A stretch of DNA of 36,638 nucleotides from an uncultured Bacteroidales bacterium (GTDB lineage: Bacteria > Bacteroidota > Bacteroidia > Bacteroidales > Porphyromonadaceae): contig CABTZX010000019.1 in NCBI GenBank assembly GCA_902489445.1, forward strand, positions 1 to 36,638, written 5' to 3'. This document shows positions 24,099-32,322 of the stretch, in pieces; the stretch's first letter is position 1; the number at the start of each line of letters is the position of its first letter. The notes beneath the pieces are model-generated. The model ran no database searches. It had not been told where the DNA came from and saw only the letters and a program-made list of their open reading frames with translations. A program made the translations under genes and the position numbers.

Positions 24099-25676
24099 TC
24101 ACGGAAGAAGATCGTCCAAACGCCTCTTTCCTCCCTTCTTTTCCGCCTTTCCGACCACGCTTTGCGGTATTCTTATTCGGTTGAGCGCATTTTCCGCGCC
24201 ATACACATCCCGATAAGCGGCAAATTGCTTGCGCAGATGCCGAGCAAACGGATACAGAGCGGCGCCCAACAGCCAACACGCAATTAAGCCACCCAAGCTG
24301 AGGCGCAAATGGAGCATTCCCTCGCCTAATTCCATAAAGAATCCTGCCGTGCGGAGCATCCCATGACACAGTAATCCAATAATCGTGCCAAAGTGGGGAA
24401 GAAGCGCATACGGCACCACAATGAGGACAAAAAGTCCTACGGGAATGAGCACGCTGCTCAAAATGACCAACGGCACGTTACTCCACAAGGTCCACAGCGA
24501 AGTGGTACCAAAATGATACAAAACGAGCGGCGTAGTGAGCACTTGTGCCGAAAGGGATAGCGCAACCAATCCATACAGATAGCTGACAAGCGGATTGCTT
24601 TTACGCAGTGCGCCGCCTGATGGATAGAAAAGGGGATAAAAAAGCGCGATGGACAAAATGGCGGTATAGGATAGTTGGAAGCCGATATCGAAAAAATAGC
24701 CCGGGCGGAGCAACAGTAGCACCAACGCACTAAAGGCAATTATGTTGAACCGGTCGCGCGCAATTCCCAAAAAGGAACTTGCCTCAAACAGAGTGAGCAT
24801 GAAGGCGGCGCGTAGCGTAGGTGCGGAAAGCCCCGTAAGCAGCGCAAACAGCCACGCAGCCGCCAGAATGGCTACCGATAGCATACGCCGCGCGCGCCGC
24901 GTCCGGACGAAGCCCGATAGCAGCAACCAAACGACGGAAACCGCTATTCCTAAGTGAAATCCGCTAACCGCCATAATATGTGCCGCCCCCACTCGCCTAA
25001 AAAGACCGGATATTTCACCCGCCTCGTTGCGGTAACCGAGGCAGAGCGCGCCCACCAGTGCAGTGCTCTCGTTATCCAATCCTACGGCATCGAGGCGCGC
25101 CAATAGCCTATCCCGCACCGATAGCGCATACCTACGGAGCGAAAAACCTTCGCATCTTTTGATGTATACCTCTTTGGGATAGGAAACGCCGCAAGCCCCT
25201 TTGGAGAGCAAAAAGCGGCGATATTCGCTCTGCGTCTTCAGAGCGGTAGGCGTAATGGTGGCGTTCGTTACGCATAGCGTATCGCCAATTTGCGGCACTG
25301 CGCCACTTTGGGGTAGATAAAGCACTACAATTCGTCCGGAGCTGCTCCGCACCGTTACCCGCACAAATCGCTCCGTATGGCGCGCTTCCTCTATAGTAAC
25401 GGCGGAAAAGGAACTTTTTTTTATCGTTCCCGCGAGTTGCGTTTGCCGGAGCGCGTGGGCAGCCACCAAACAGCCTAAACCAAAGGAAGCGAGCCAGATT
25501 AGCGGTAAACGCGCCGGGCGCCACCGAGCACTCGCCCAAATCCCTATTGCGAGCAAAACCAATACCACCGGTAGCAGCCTGAGCGCATACGCTTCCGGTA
25601 GCGAAAAGCCTACTGCCATTCCCGGCAGAAAGGCTATCAGTACTCCTAATGCAGGTCGCCGGCGAAGGCTGTTCAC
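24099..25676 (-). CDS. comEC: ComEC/Rec2-family DNA uptake channel
   Basis: The 525-residue inner-membrane protein would carry single-stranded DNA into the cytoplasm during natural transformation. Several N-terminal TM helices are followed by an OB-like soluble segment (SGRIVVLYLPQSG, GDTLCVTNATI). The Competence domain begins at LVGALCLGYRNE and has the diagnostic AHIMAVSGFHLGIAVSV. The C-terminal metallo-beta-lactamase-like domain of longer ComEC proteins is absent, as in many Bacteroidota. It overlaps the rpe stop by 4 bases (ATGA), so the two are coupled. Confidence 0.9.
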   Translation of the reverse strand: MNSLRRRPALGVLIAFLPGMAVGFSLPEAYALRLLPVVLVLLAIGIWASARWRPARLPLIWLASFGLGCLVAAHALRQTQLAGTIKKSSFSAVTIEEARHTERFVRVTVRSSSGRIVVLYLPQSGAVPQIGDTLCVTNATITPTALKTQSEYRRFLLSKGACGVSYPKEVYIKRCEGFSLRRYALSVRDRLLARLDAVGLDNESTALVGALCLGYRNEAGEISGLFRRVGAAHIMAVSGFHLGIAVSVVWLLLSGFVRTRRARRMLSVAILAAAWLFALLTGLSAPTLRAAFMLTLFEASSFLGIARDRFNIIAFSALVLLLLRPGYFFDIGFQLSYTAILSIALFYPLFYPSGGALRKSNPLVSYLYGLVALSLSAQVLTTPLVLYHFGTTSLWTLWSNVPLVILSSVLIPVGLFVLIVVPYALLPHFGTIIGLLCHGMLRTAGFFMELGEGMLHLRLSLGGLIACWLLGAALYPFARHLRKQFAAYRDVYGAENALNRIRIPQSVVGKAEKKGGKRRLDDLLP

Positions 25677-26332
25677 CGCCCTTTGAGCATACGAATGGCT
25701 TGCAGCGGATCGCTGTGACCGAATACAAAGCTGCCGGCAACTAAGGCATCGGCACCGGCATCGATTAGGGCGCGCCCCGTTTCGGCATTAACCCCTCCGT
25801 CCACTTCGATTAGCGTATCCAAGCCCTGTGCATCAATCATTTGGCGCAATTGTGCCACTTTGTGCAGCGTGCGCGGTATGAACTTTTGTCCGCCAAAACC
25901 GGGGTTAACGCTCATCAGCAGCACCAAATCGCACGCTTCCAGCACATCCTCCAGCAAACAGACGGGTGTATGCGGATTGAGCGAAACACCCGCTTTGAGC
26001 CCCTGACGGCGTATTTCCGTGAGCGAGCGGTGCAAGTGCTGCGATACTTCGTAGTGCAGGGTCATTATTCCGGCGCCTAAAGCCGCCAAACGCTCCAAAT
26101 AGCTCATCGGGTTCACCACCATCAAATGCACGTCCAAAGGCTTTTTGGTGATGGGGCGTATAGCTTCCATAATGGGAAAACCGAACGATAGATTGGGTAC
26201 AAATACCCCGTCCATTACGTCGATGTGGAGCCACTCCGCTTCGCTGCGGTTAATCAGCTCCACACTATCCTGTAAATGAAGAAAATCCGCGCTCAAAAGC
26301 GACGGCGATACAATAGGTTCCTTTAGCTGCAT
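25673..26332 (-). CDS. rpe: Ribulose-phosphate 3-epimerase
   Basis: The 219-residue TIM-barrel enzyme interconverts ribulose 5-phosphate and xylulose 5-phosphate in the pentose phosphate pathway. Motifs in order are SPSLLSADF, HIDVMDGVFVPNLSFG with the metal-binding His and catalytic Asp, DVHLMV, LLMSVNPGFGGQKFI and EVDGGVN. The length is typical. It lies 21 bases after the U32 gene and is translationally coupled to comEC. Confidence 0.96.
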   Translation of the reverse strand: MQLKEPIVSPSLLSADFLHLQDSVELINRSEAEWLHIDVMDGVFVPNLSFGFPIMEAIRPITKKPLDVHLMVVNPMSYLERLAALGAGIMTLHYEVSQHLHRSLTEIRRQGLKAGVSLNPHTPVCLLEDVLEACDLVLLMSVNPGFGGQKFIPRTLHKVAQLRQMIDAQGLDTLIEVDGGVNAETGRALIDAGADALVAGSFVFGHSDPLQAIRMLKGR

Positions 26333-26353
26333 AACGATATTCCTTTTTCCCTT

Positions 26354-27637
26354 TTACTGAAGGTAAGATTGCTGTGTTTGGGTTCGTGAATTGAAGGTGT
26401 AGAGCCGATCGTTGGGGCGAACCCGCTCCGGTACCGGCACGGAAACGATGCTTCCTTTGGGCGCCTCCTCTACGGGCGCCAAATCGAGCCGTATTTCGGT
26501 CAAATCCGTTTCCACAAGCCCTGTGGTGGGGCCGGTGATGAGGATGCGGTCGCCTTTGGCAAGCGAGCCGGCTTCCAACAGCACTTCCGCCACTCCAAGC
26601 TTGGAAAAGTAGTTGGTTATCTTTCCTACGTAGATTTTCTCCCTCGTAGCGGCAGAGCCGTATATAGGAGTCCACTCACCGAGCCGTTGCCCCAAGTAGT
26701 ATCCGTTCCAAAAACCGCGGTTAAAAACGGTAGCCAAACGCTCGTCCCACTCTTTAATTCGCTCTTGCGTGTAACTGCCGTCGCACACGGCACGGATCGC
26801 CTCCTTGTAGACGGATACCACCGTATGCACGTACTCGGGGCCGCGTGCCCTGCCCTCAATCTTAAACACGCGCACGCCGGCATCCATTAGCTTATTAATG
26901 AAGTGTACCGTTTTCAGATCCTTGGGCGACATGATGTTGCGGTTCTCCACTTTCAGCTCGATATCGCTTGTTTCGTCCCATACGCGGTAGCTGCGCCGGC
27001 AAATCTGTCCGCATTCCCCGCGGTTGGCGGAGCGGTTCAATTCGTGCAAGCTAAGGTAACATTTGCCCGAAACCGCCATGCAGAGCGCGCCGTGTGCGAA
27101 CATTTCGATGCGTACCGGCTTGCCCTGCGGCCCCAGGATGGGTTGTTCCTCGATTTGCTTGTGAATGAGCGCCACGCGGTCCAAGTCGACTTCGCGCGCC
27201 AGAACCGCTACATCGGCATAACGGGCATAAAAGGCGAGCGCCTCCGCATTGGTGATGTTGAGCTGTGTAGAGAGATGAACCGCCACGCCCTGCTGAGCCG
27301 CATAGAGCAGAACAGCCGGATCCGAGGCGATAATGGCATCGATGCCCGCCGCTTTGGCGCAATCCACCATCGCGCGCATCGGGGCAAGGTCGTTATCAAA
27401 CAGGATAGTGTTCAGCGTGAGGTAGCTTTTTACTCCGGCATTGCGGCATGTTTCCGCGATGCGGGCTATGTCCTGCCGATTGAAGTTGGCGGACGAGTGC
27501 GCGCGCATGTTCAGTTCGCCCGCACCAAAGTACACACTATCCGCACCGGCACCGATAGCGGCTTGCAACGATTCGTACGATCCGGCGGGAGCCATCACCT
27601 CAAAATCCGTCTCCCGGAAGTGCTCTCTTTTCTCCAT
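26354..27637 (-). CDS. U32 family protein, TrhP/YegQ and PrtC-like
   Basis: The 427-residue protein has the U32 core: MAPAGSYESLQAAIGAGADSVYFG at the N-terminus, HLSTQLNITN, then EMFAHGALCMAVSGKCYLS with CGQICRRSY, which carry the conserved cysteines. A C-terminal beta-barrel follows (VGKITNYFSKLGVAEV, GDRILITGPTTG). Two roles are known for relatives: TrhP/YegQ acts in 5-hydroxyuridine formation at tRNA position 34, and Porphyromonas gingivalis PrtC was described as a collagenase. Domain layout and lack of a signal peptide favour the tRNA role. It leads the U32-rpe-comEC group behind a TACCTTTG box. Confidence 0.85.
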   Translation of the reverse strand: MEKREHFRETDFEVMAPAGSYESLQAAIGAGADSVYFGAGELNMRAHSSANFNRQDIARIAETCRNAGVKSYLTLNTILFDNDLAPMRAMVDCAKAAGIDAIIASDPAVLLYAAQQGVAVHLSTQLNITNAEALAFYARYADVAVLAREVDLDRVALIHKQIEEQPILGPQGKPVRIEMFAHGALCMAVSGKCYLSLHELNRSANRGECGQICRRSYRVWDETSDIELKVENRNIMSPKDLKTVHFINKLMDAGVRVFKIEGRARGPEYVHTVVSVYKEAIRAVCDGSYTQERIKEWDERLATVFNRGFWNGYYLGQRLGEWTPIYGSAATREKIYVGKITNYFSKLGVAEVLLEAGSLAKGDRILITGPTTGLVETDLTEIRLDLAPVEEAPKGSIVSVPVPERVRPNDRLYTFNSRTQTQQSYLQ

Positions 27638-27657
27638 CTAATCTCCTTTTGCTGCTC

Positions 27658-27665
27658 CAAAGGTA
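27658..27665 (-). promoter_or_regulatory. -7 box TACCTTTG for the U32-rpe-comEC genes
   Basis: Exact TAnnTTTG on the minus strand, 20 bases before the U32 ATG. The 22-bp repeat cassette starts 38 bases further upstream. Confidence 0.65.
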
Positions 27666-27702
27666 CTCAATTGCCCCCATTTGCCACACGAGCCGCTCCT
27701 CA

Positions 27703-27790
27703 AAACCTATATACCTTTCATCCGAAACGTATATACCTATTGGGCGAAACCTATATACCTTTCAGCTGAAACCTATATAAGTTTTGCCGA
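27703..27790 (+). repeat. 22-bp repeat cassette, copy 3 (4 units)
   Basis: Units start at 27703, 27725, 27747 and 27769. Each begins AAAC and carries the TATATA core; the first three continue ACCT, the fourth reads TATATAAGT. The cassette occupies the space between the divergent U32 and mgl promoters. Confidence 0.9.
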
Positions 27791-27829
27791 GGGAGGTGCG
27801 TTGCGTGCTGCCGCCAATAGGGAAAAGGC

Positions 27830-27860
27830 TTTGTTTAGTGCGCAAAAAAGCGTAACTTCG
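27830..27860 (+). promoter_or_regulatory. Promoter TTTG-N19-TAACTTCG for mgl-dnaX
   Basis: TTTG (27830-27833) and TAACTTCG (27853-27860) are spaced by 19 bases, the consensus distance, with one mismatch in the -7 box. It lies 66 bases before the mgl ATG. Confidence 0.6.
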
Positions 27861-27926
27861 CGACTGATATCCGATAAGGATGATCGGAACAAGGAAAGTA
27901 AAGAAAATAAAGATACGATTGAAACT

Positions 27927-29126
27927 ATGATGACTCCCGAAGAGCTAAAGAAGTCGGGCTTTGCGACCAAAACGATTCACGCCGGCGCAGAGCACAACAT
28001 GCATGGCACGCTTGCCACACCTATTTACCAAACCTCTACATTCATATTTGATAGCGCCGAGCAGGGCGGTCGCCGCTTTGCCTTGGAAGAAGGCGGCTAT
28101 ATTTACACCCGTTTGGGTAACCCCACCGCTAACGCAGCGGAAGAAAAGGTTGCCGCTCTGGAAGGGGCTGAAGCAGCCGTGGGTGCCGCCAGCGGTATTG
28201 GCGCCATTACCAGTGCTATTTGGGTTGCGGTTAATGCAGGTGACCATATCATTGCCGGCAAAACGCTCTACGGATGTACCTATTCGTTCCTCGAACACGG
28301 TTTGAGCCGCTTCGGGGTGGAAGTAACCTTTGTGGATATGCGCGATACGGAAAACGTGCGCCGCGCTATGCGTCCCAACACAAAACTGGTATATGTAGAG
28401 TCGCCTGCCAACCCCAATATGTATATGGCGGATCTGGAAGCCATCGCCAAAATAGCGCACAGTCAGGAAGGCGTTATGGTCATTGCCGATAATACCTATT
28501 GCTCGCCCTACCTGTGCCGTCCGCTGGAATGGGGCGTGGATGCCGTGGTGCATTCCGCTACCAAGTACATTAACGGTCACGGTGACGTGATTGCCGGATT
28601 TGTGGCCGGTACCAAAGAGTATATCGATAAGGTGCGCTTGGTGGGCGTGAAGGATTTAACCGGTTCCGTGCTCGCTCCGTTTGATGCTTATCTTATTGCG
28701 CGTGGGCTCAAAACGCTCCACATCCGTATGGAACGCCACTGCGCCAATGCGATGGAAGTGGCACGTTTCCTCGAAAAACATCCTAAGGTAGCCTCCGTAA
28801 CCTATCCCGGTTTGGATAGCTTCCCGCAGAAAGCGTTGGCAGATAAATACATGAAGCTGCCCGGAGCTATGATCGCTTTTGAAGTAAAAGGCGGTTTGGA
28901 AGCCGGACGCAAGCTGATGAACAGCGTACACCTCTGCTCGCTTGCCGTTAGCTTAGGCGATGCAGAAACGCTTATTGAGCATCCTGCTTCCATGACCCAC
29001 TCGCCCTACACGCCGGAAGAACGCGCCGCAGCGGATATTTCCGAAGGTATGGTGCGCCTATCCGTAGGGCTGGAAGATGCCGCCGATATCATAGCCGACT
29101 TGGATCAGGCTCTGAATCAGCTCTGA
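27927..29126 (+). CDS. mgl: Methionine gamma-lyase (PLP-dependent)
   Basis: The 399-residue enzyme of the Cys/Met metabolism family would split L-methionine into methanethiol, ammonia and 2-oxobutyrate. Visible PLP residues are Y60 and R62 (YTRLGNPT), Y115 (TLYGCTYSF), D188 (IADNTYCSPY) and the Schiff-base K213 (HSATKYINGHGD). Cys117, next to Y115, is typical of methionine gamma-lyases and not of cystathionine lyases or synthases. The frame is open upstream through the 22-bp repeats, but the first family-like residues begin at the ATG ATG pair; ATG 27927 gives the usual length. dnaX follows after 22 bases. Methanethiol production by this enzyme is known in Porphyromonas. Confidence 0.92.
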   Translation: MMTPEELKKSGFATKTIHAGAEHNMHGTLATPIYQTSTFIFDSAEQGGRRFALEEGGYIYTRLGNPTANAAEEKVAALEGAEAAVGAASGIGAITSAIWVAVNAGDHIIAGKTLYGCTYSFLEHGLSRFGVEVTFVDMRDTENVRRAMRPNTKLVYVESPANPNMYMADLEAIAKIAHSQEGVMVIADNTYCSPYLCRPLEWGVDAVVHSATKYINGHGDVIAGFVAGTKEYIDKVRLVGVKDLTGSVLAPFDAYLIARGLKTLHIRMERHCANAMEVARFLEKHPKVASVTYPGLDSFPQKALADKYMKLPGAMIAFEVKGGLEAGRKLMNSVHLCSLAVSLGDAETLIEHPASMTHSPYTPEERAAADISEGMVRLSVGLEDAADIIADLDQALNQL

Positions 29127-29148
29127 ACGCTCTGTTTAGTAGAAGAAA

Positions 29149-30840
29149 ATGGCAGAAAGGTTCGTAGTTTCGGCACGTAAGTACCGACCCGCCACCTTCG
29201 GAGAACTTGTGGGGCAGGAGGCTATTGCCGCCACCCTGCAACGTTCCATCCGTCAGGGCAAAATAGCGCATGCGTACCTCTTCTGCGGGCCGCGCGGCGT
29301 TGGAAAGACAAGTGCCGCGCGAATCTTCGCTAAAACAATCAACTGCCTCCATTTAACCCCGGAGGGAGAAGCGTGCGGCGAGTGCGAAGCGTGCCGCGCA
29401 TTTGAGCAAAAACAGAGCCTTTCGGTATACGAATTGGATGCCGCTTCCAACAATTCTACCGACGATATACGTCGCCTGATTGACGAAGTGAGCGTGCCGC
29501 CCCAAACCGGTAAGCACAAAGTGTACATCATTGACGAAGTACATATGCTTTCCAAGCAGGCATTCAACGCTTTCCTCAAAACATTGGAAGAGCCACCGTC
29601 CTACGTAGTGTTCATACTGGCAACAACGGAAAAGCAGATGATTCTGCCCACCATTCTATCCCGTTGCCAAGTTTACGACTTTCGTCCCATACCGGAGGAA
29701 ACCATCGTTAAGCAACTTCAGTACGTAGCTTTTAGCGAACATATCCCAGCCGAGGAAGATGCGCTTGCCGTAATTGCACGCAGCGCGGACGGAGGAATGC
29801 GCGATGCTCTATCGCTTTTTGACCGCATAGCCGGCTTCGGTGGCGGCTCCGTTACGTACAAGCAAACGGTCGAAAGCCTACATATCTTAGATAAGGAAAC
29901 CTTCTTTCGGATAGCCTCTTGCATGCATCAGGGCGATAGCGCCCAACTGTTGCAAATTTTGGACGGAATCTATGCCGAGGGATTTGACGGGAAAGCGATC
30001 ATTTCAGGCTTAAGTGCCTTTTTCCGAACGCTCTATCTTGCCGCGGACGAAGAGACGCTTCCCCTTGCCAAATTAGACGGAGAGGAAAAAACAAACTATG
30101 TAACGCTGGCACGCGCCTTTGGTAAGTTTGCGCTCTACGCCTGCATTATGAAATTGATGGACTGCGAACGGCAGTACCGCACCGCAAGTGGCAAGCGATT
30201 GCTGGTGGAAATGACGCTCATCGGTATCGCCTTATCCAAGGAAATGAAGGATCAGCGCGCCACAGCGGCACCATCGGTTCAAACGCCTCAAGTACAGCAA
30301 GCAACGCAAACGGCGCAAGCTGCTCCCAAGCCGCAACCGACCGATGCGGTGCCCCGTCCCGTAGCGGGAAACGCGCCCACGCAGCCTTCCGCCCAGCAGC
30401 GAACACCCATCCGCAATCCGCTCCGGAGCGGCGTGGTAACGCTACGCCCTCAGGCTGCCGAAAAGGCACCTGCTGCAGCGGAAAAGCCTACCGGCCCCCT
30501 CTCCCTAATGGAGGCGTGGGCGGCCTACAGAGCCCGAACCGCTTACAACGATCCCGCCAAGCGTTTTATCACCTCACTATTCCCCACGTTGCACGAAGGG
30601 AATATAGTGCACTTTGTGGTTCGGGACCAAGCGCAACAGGCTGTACTGCAAGCGGAGCAGCAATATATACTGCCTTCCCTCTCCAATGCGATGCAAAAGC
30701 CGCTTTCTATGCAGGTGGAAATTGCTAAAGCGGAGCCGGGTGGCGGATTCCATAATCCGAAGCAGTGGCTTAAGGACGAAATAGAGCAAAACCCATACCT
30801 CAAACAGCTGTTTGAAGAGTTTAATTTGCGCGAAAGGTAA
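29149..30840 (+). CDS. dnaX: DNA polymerase III subunits gamma/tau
   Basis: The 563-residue clamp-loader ATPase begins with the DnaX start VSARKYRPATFGELVGQE. Walker A is GPRGVGKT (47-54); the zinc module has C66, C76, C79 and C82. ELDAASNNSTDDIR, IDEVHMLSKQAFNAFLKTLEEPP (Walker B) and the sensor-1 TTEKQMILPTILSRCQ follow. A Gln/Pro/Ala-rich linker (about 380-455) leads to a short tau-like C-terminus. I see no obvious A-rich slippery site for a gamma frameshift in the linker. Confidence 0.96.
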   Translation: MAERFVVSARKYRPATFGELVGQEAIAATLQRSIRQGKIAHAYLFCGPRGVGKTSAARIFAKTINCLHLTPEGEACGECEACRAFEQKQSLSVYELDAASNNSTDDIRRLIDEVSVPPQTGKHKVYIIDEVHMLSKQAFNAFLKTLEEPPSYVVFILATTEKQMILPTILSRCQVYDFRPIPEETIVKQLQYVAFSEHIPAEEDALAVIARSADGGMRDALSLFDRIAGFGGGSVTYKQTVESLHILDKETFFRIASCMHQGDSAQLLQILDGIYAEGFDGKAIISGLSAFFRTLYLAADEETLPLAKLDGEEKTNYVTLARAFGKFALYACIMKLMDCERQYRTASGKRLLVEMTLIGIALSKEMKDQRATAAPSVQTPQVQQATQTAQAAPKPQPTDAVPRPVAGNAPTQPSAQQRTPIRNPLRSGVVTLRPQAAEKAPAAAEKPTGPLSLMEAWAAYRARTAYNDPAKRFITSLFPTLHEGNIVHFVVRDQAQQAVLQAEQQYILPSLSNAMQKPLSMQVEIAKAEPGGGFHNPKQWLKDEIEQNPYLKQLFEEFNLRER

Positions 30841-30886
30841 CTTTCCGCCCTAAATAAAAGCATATAGTAAAACTACAATTATCCAT

Positions 30887-32083
30887 ATGACTAAAAGACT
30901 AATTCTAAATGTATTGCTCTTTGCTACCGTACTTATTCCGGTAGCGGCACAGGAAACCAAGAGCGAATCCAACCAATTTACCACCGTAAAGGAGCTGCCG
31001 ATCACGGGAATTAGGGATCAAGCCAATTCGGGCACCTGCTGGTCCTATTCAGCTATTGGCTTCATTGAAGCGGAAATGCTCCGTGTGGGCAAGCCCGAAA
31101 CAGACCTTTCCGATATGTTCCCCGTAAACATGAGCTACCGCGATAAGGCGGATAAGTACGTACGTATGCACGGATTGCTCAACTTTGCTCAGGGCGGTTC
31201 GTTCTACGATGTGCTCTATGTGCTCAAGCACTACGGCATTGTTCCCGAAGAAGTGATGACCGGTTTGAACTACGGCACCAAGAAAAATGCCCACAACGAA
31301 ATGGAAGGCGTGAGCAAAGCTTTCCTCGAACAAGTGATTAAGAATAATAACGGCCAGCTCTCCACGGCGTGGCGCAAGGCATATTCAGGCATTATCGATG
31401 CCTATTTGGGTGCCATCCCCACGCAATTCACCTATCAGGGCAAAACCTATACACCGAAGAGCTACGCCGCAACGCTCGGTTTGAACTTCGACGATTATGT
31501 ATCCCTCACCAGCTACACGCACCACCCCTTCTACCAGCCCTTCGCTCTTGAAATCGAAGACAACTGGCGTTGGAGCACCAGCTATAACATTCCCATCGAC
31601 GAACTGATGCAGGTGATGAACTACGCCATCGATAACGGCTACACCATTGCATGGGGTGCCGACGTGAGCGAAGCCGGTTTTAACCGCGACGGAATTGGCG
31701 TTCTTGCCGACGTAGAGGCCATCCAAACCGCCGGCAGCGACCAGGCGCGCTGGATCGGACTCAGTTATTCCGATCGGCAGAACGAAATCAAGCGCATCAT
31801 CAATACCCCCGATTGCCCCGAAATCAATCCTACGCAGGAATATCGCCAGGAATGTTTCGATAACTTCACCCTGACCGACGATCACGGAATGCTTATCTTC
31901 GGAAAAGCAAAGAACCAGATAGGCCGTCCCTTCTTTATGGTAAAGAACTCGTGGGGCGAAGCCGGTGCCTACAAAGGTATCTGGTACGTGAGCGAAAACT
32001 ACGTGGCAGGCCGCACGATGAACATCGTGGTACACAAAAATGCCATACCGGCTGCCATAAAGGCTAAGCTCGGTATTCGCTAA
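30887..32083 (+). CDS. Secreted C1B aminopeptidase (bleomycin hydrolase/PepC family)
   Basis: The 398-residue protein has a signal peptide (MTKRLILNVLLFATVLIPVA, cleaved after AQ). The catalytic residues are Q45 and C51 (IRDQANSGTCWSYS), H333 (TDDHGMLIFG) and N354 (FMVKNSWGE). Cytoplasmic PepC and bleomycin hydrolase trim amino acids from peptide N-termini as hexamers; here the signal peptide puts the enzyme in the periplasm or outside. It would help a peptide-fermenting organism use peptides. No T9SS domain is visible. It starts 46 bases after dnaX and is followed by a terminator. Confidence 0.9.
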   Translation: MTKRLILNVLLFATVLIPVAAQETKSESNQFTTVKELPITGIRDQANSGTCWSYSAIGFIEAEMLRVGKPETDLSDMFPVNMSYRDKADKYVRMHGLLNFAQGGSFYDVLYVLKHYGIVPEEVMTGLNYGTKKNAHNEMEGVSKAFLEQVIKNNNGQLSTAWRKAYSGIIDAYLGAIPTQFTYQGKTYTPKSYAATLGLNFDDYVSLTSYTHHPFYQPFALEIEDNWRWSTSYNIPIDELMQVMNYAIDNGYTIAWGADVSEAGFNRDGIGVLADVEAIQTAGSDQARWIGLSYSDRQNEIKRIINTPDCPEINPTQEYRQECFDNFTLTDDHGMLIFGKAKNQIGRPFFMVKNSWGEAGAYKGIWYVSENYVAGRTMNIVVHKNAIPAAIKAKLGIR

Positions 32084-32116
32084 CGCGTTCCTTGTTTTTG
32101 TGCAAACCAATCGGTT

Positions 32117-32154
32117 CCGGGGGAGTATACTGCCGTGCGGCGGTGCTTCCCCGG
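32117..32154 (+). terminator. Hairpin after the C1B aminopeptidase gene
   Basis: CCGGGGGAG (32117-32125) pairs with CTTCCCCGG (32146-32154) with one wobble, with an inner GCCG/CGGC stem. It lies 33 bases after the stop. No strong T-run follows. Confidence 0.5.
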
Positions 32155-32190
32155 TACTGCCCCGAGGCGATGCATCGCAGCGCCCTCCCG

Positions 32191-32278
32191 ATAGGTATAT
32201 ACCTTCCGTTGAATAGGTATATACCTTTCGTTGCAAACTTATATACCTTTCTATCAAAAGGTATATACCTTTTTTAAG
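32191..32278 (+). repeat. 22-bp repeat cassette, copy 4 (4 units)
   Basis: Units start at 32191, 32213, 32235 and 32257. Three contain the perfect 10-bp palindrome GGTATATACC. The last runs into TTTTTT. The cassette lies in the gap between the aminopeptidase and epimerase genes and is the copy closest to consensus. Confidence 0.9.
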
Positions 32279-32322
32279 CCCCTTTCCCCCTATGCGTGGC
32301 AACGTAACCAAGCAATAAAACA

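Noticed and set aside
26354..27637. Calling the U32 protein a secreted collagenase
   Set aside because: It has no signal peptide and its layout fits the tRNA-modifying TrhP/YegQ group; PrtC collagenase activity is only a note from older work.
27681..27926. N-terminal extension of methionine gamma-lyase by 82 residues
   Set aside because: The extension translates the 22-bp repeat cassette and the promoter; the family start matches the ATG at 27927.
27860..27927. SAM riboswitch before mgl
   Set aside because: The leader between promoter and start is only about 60 bases and shows no SAM-I type helices.
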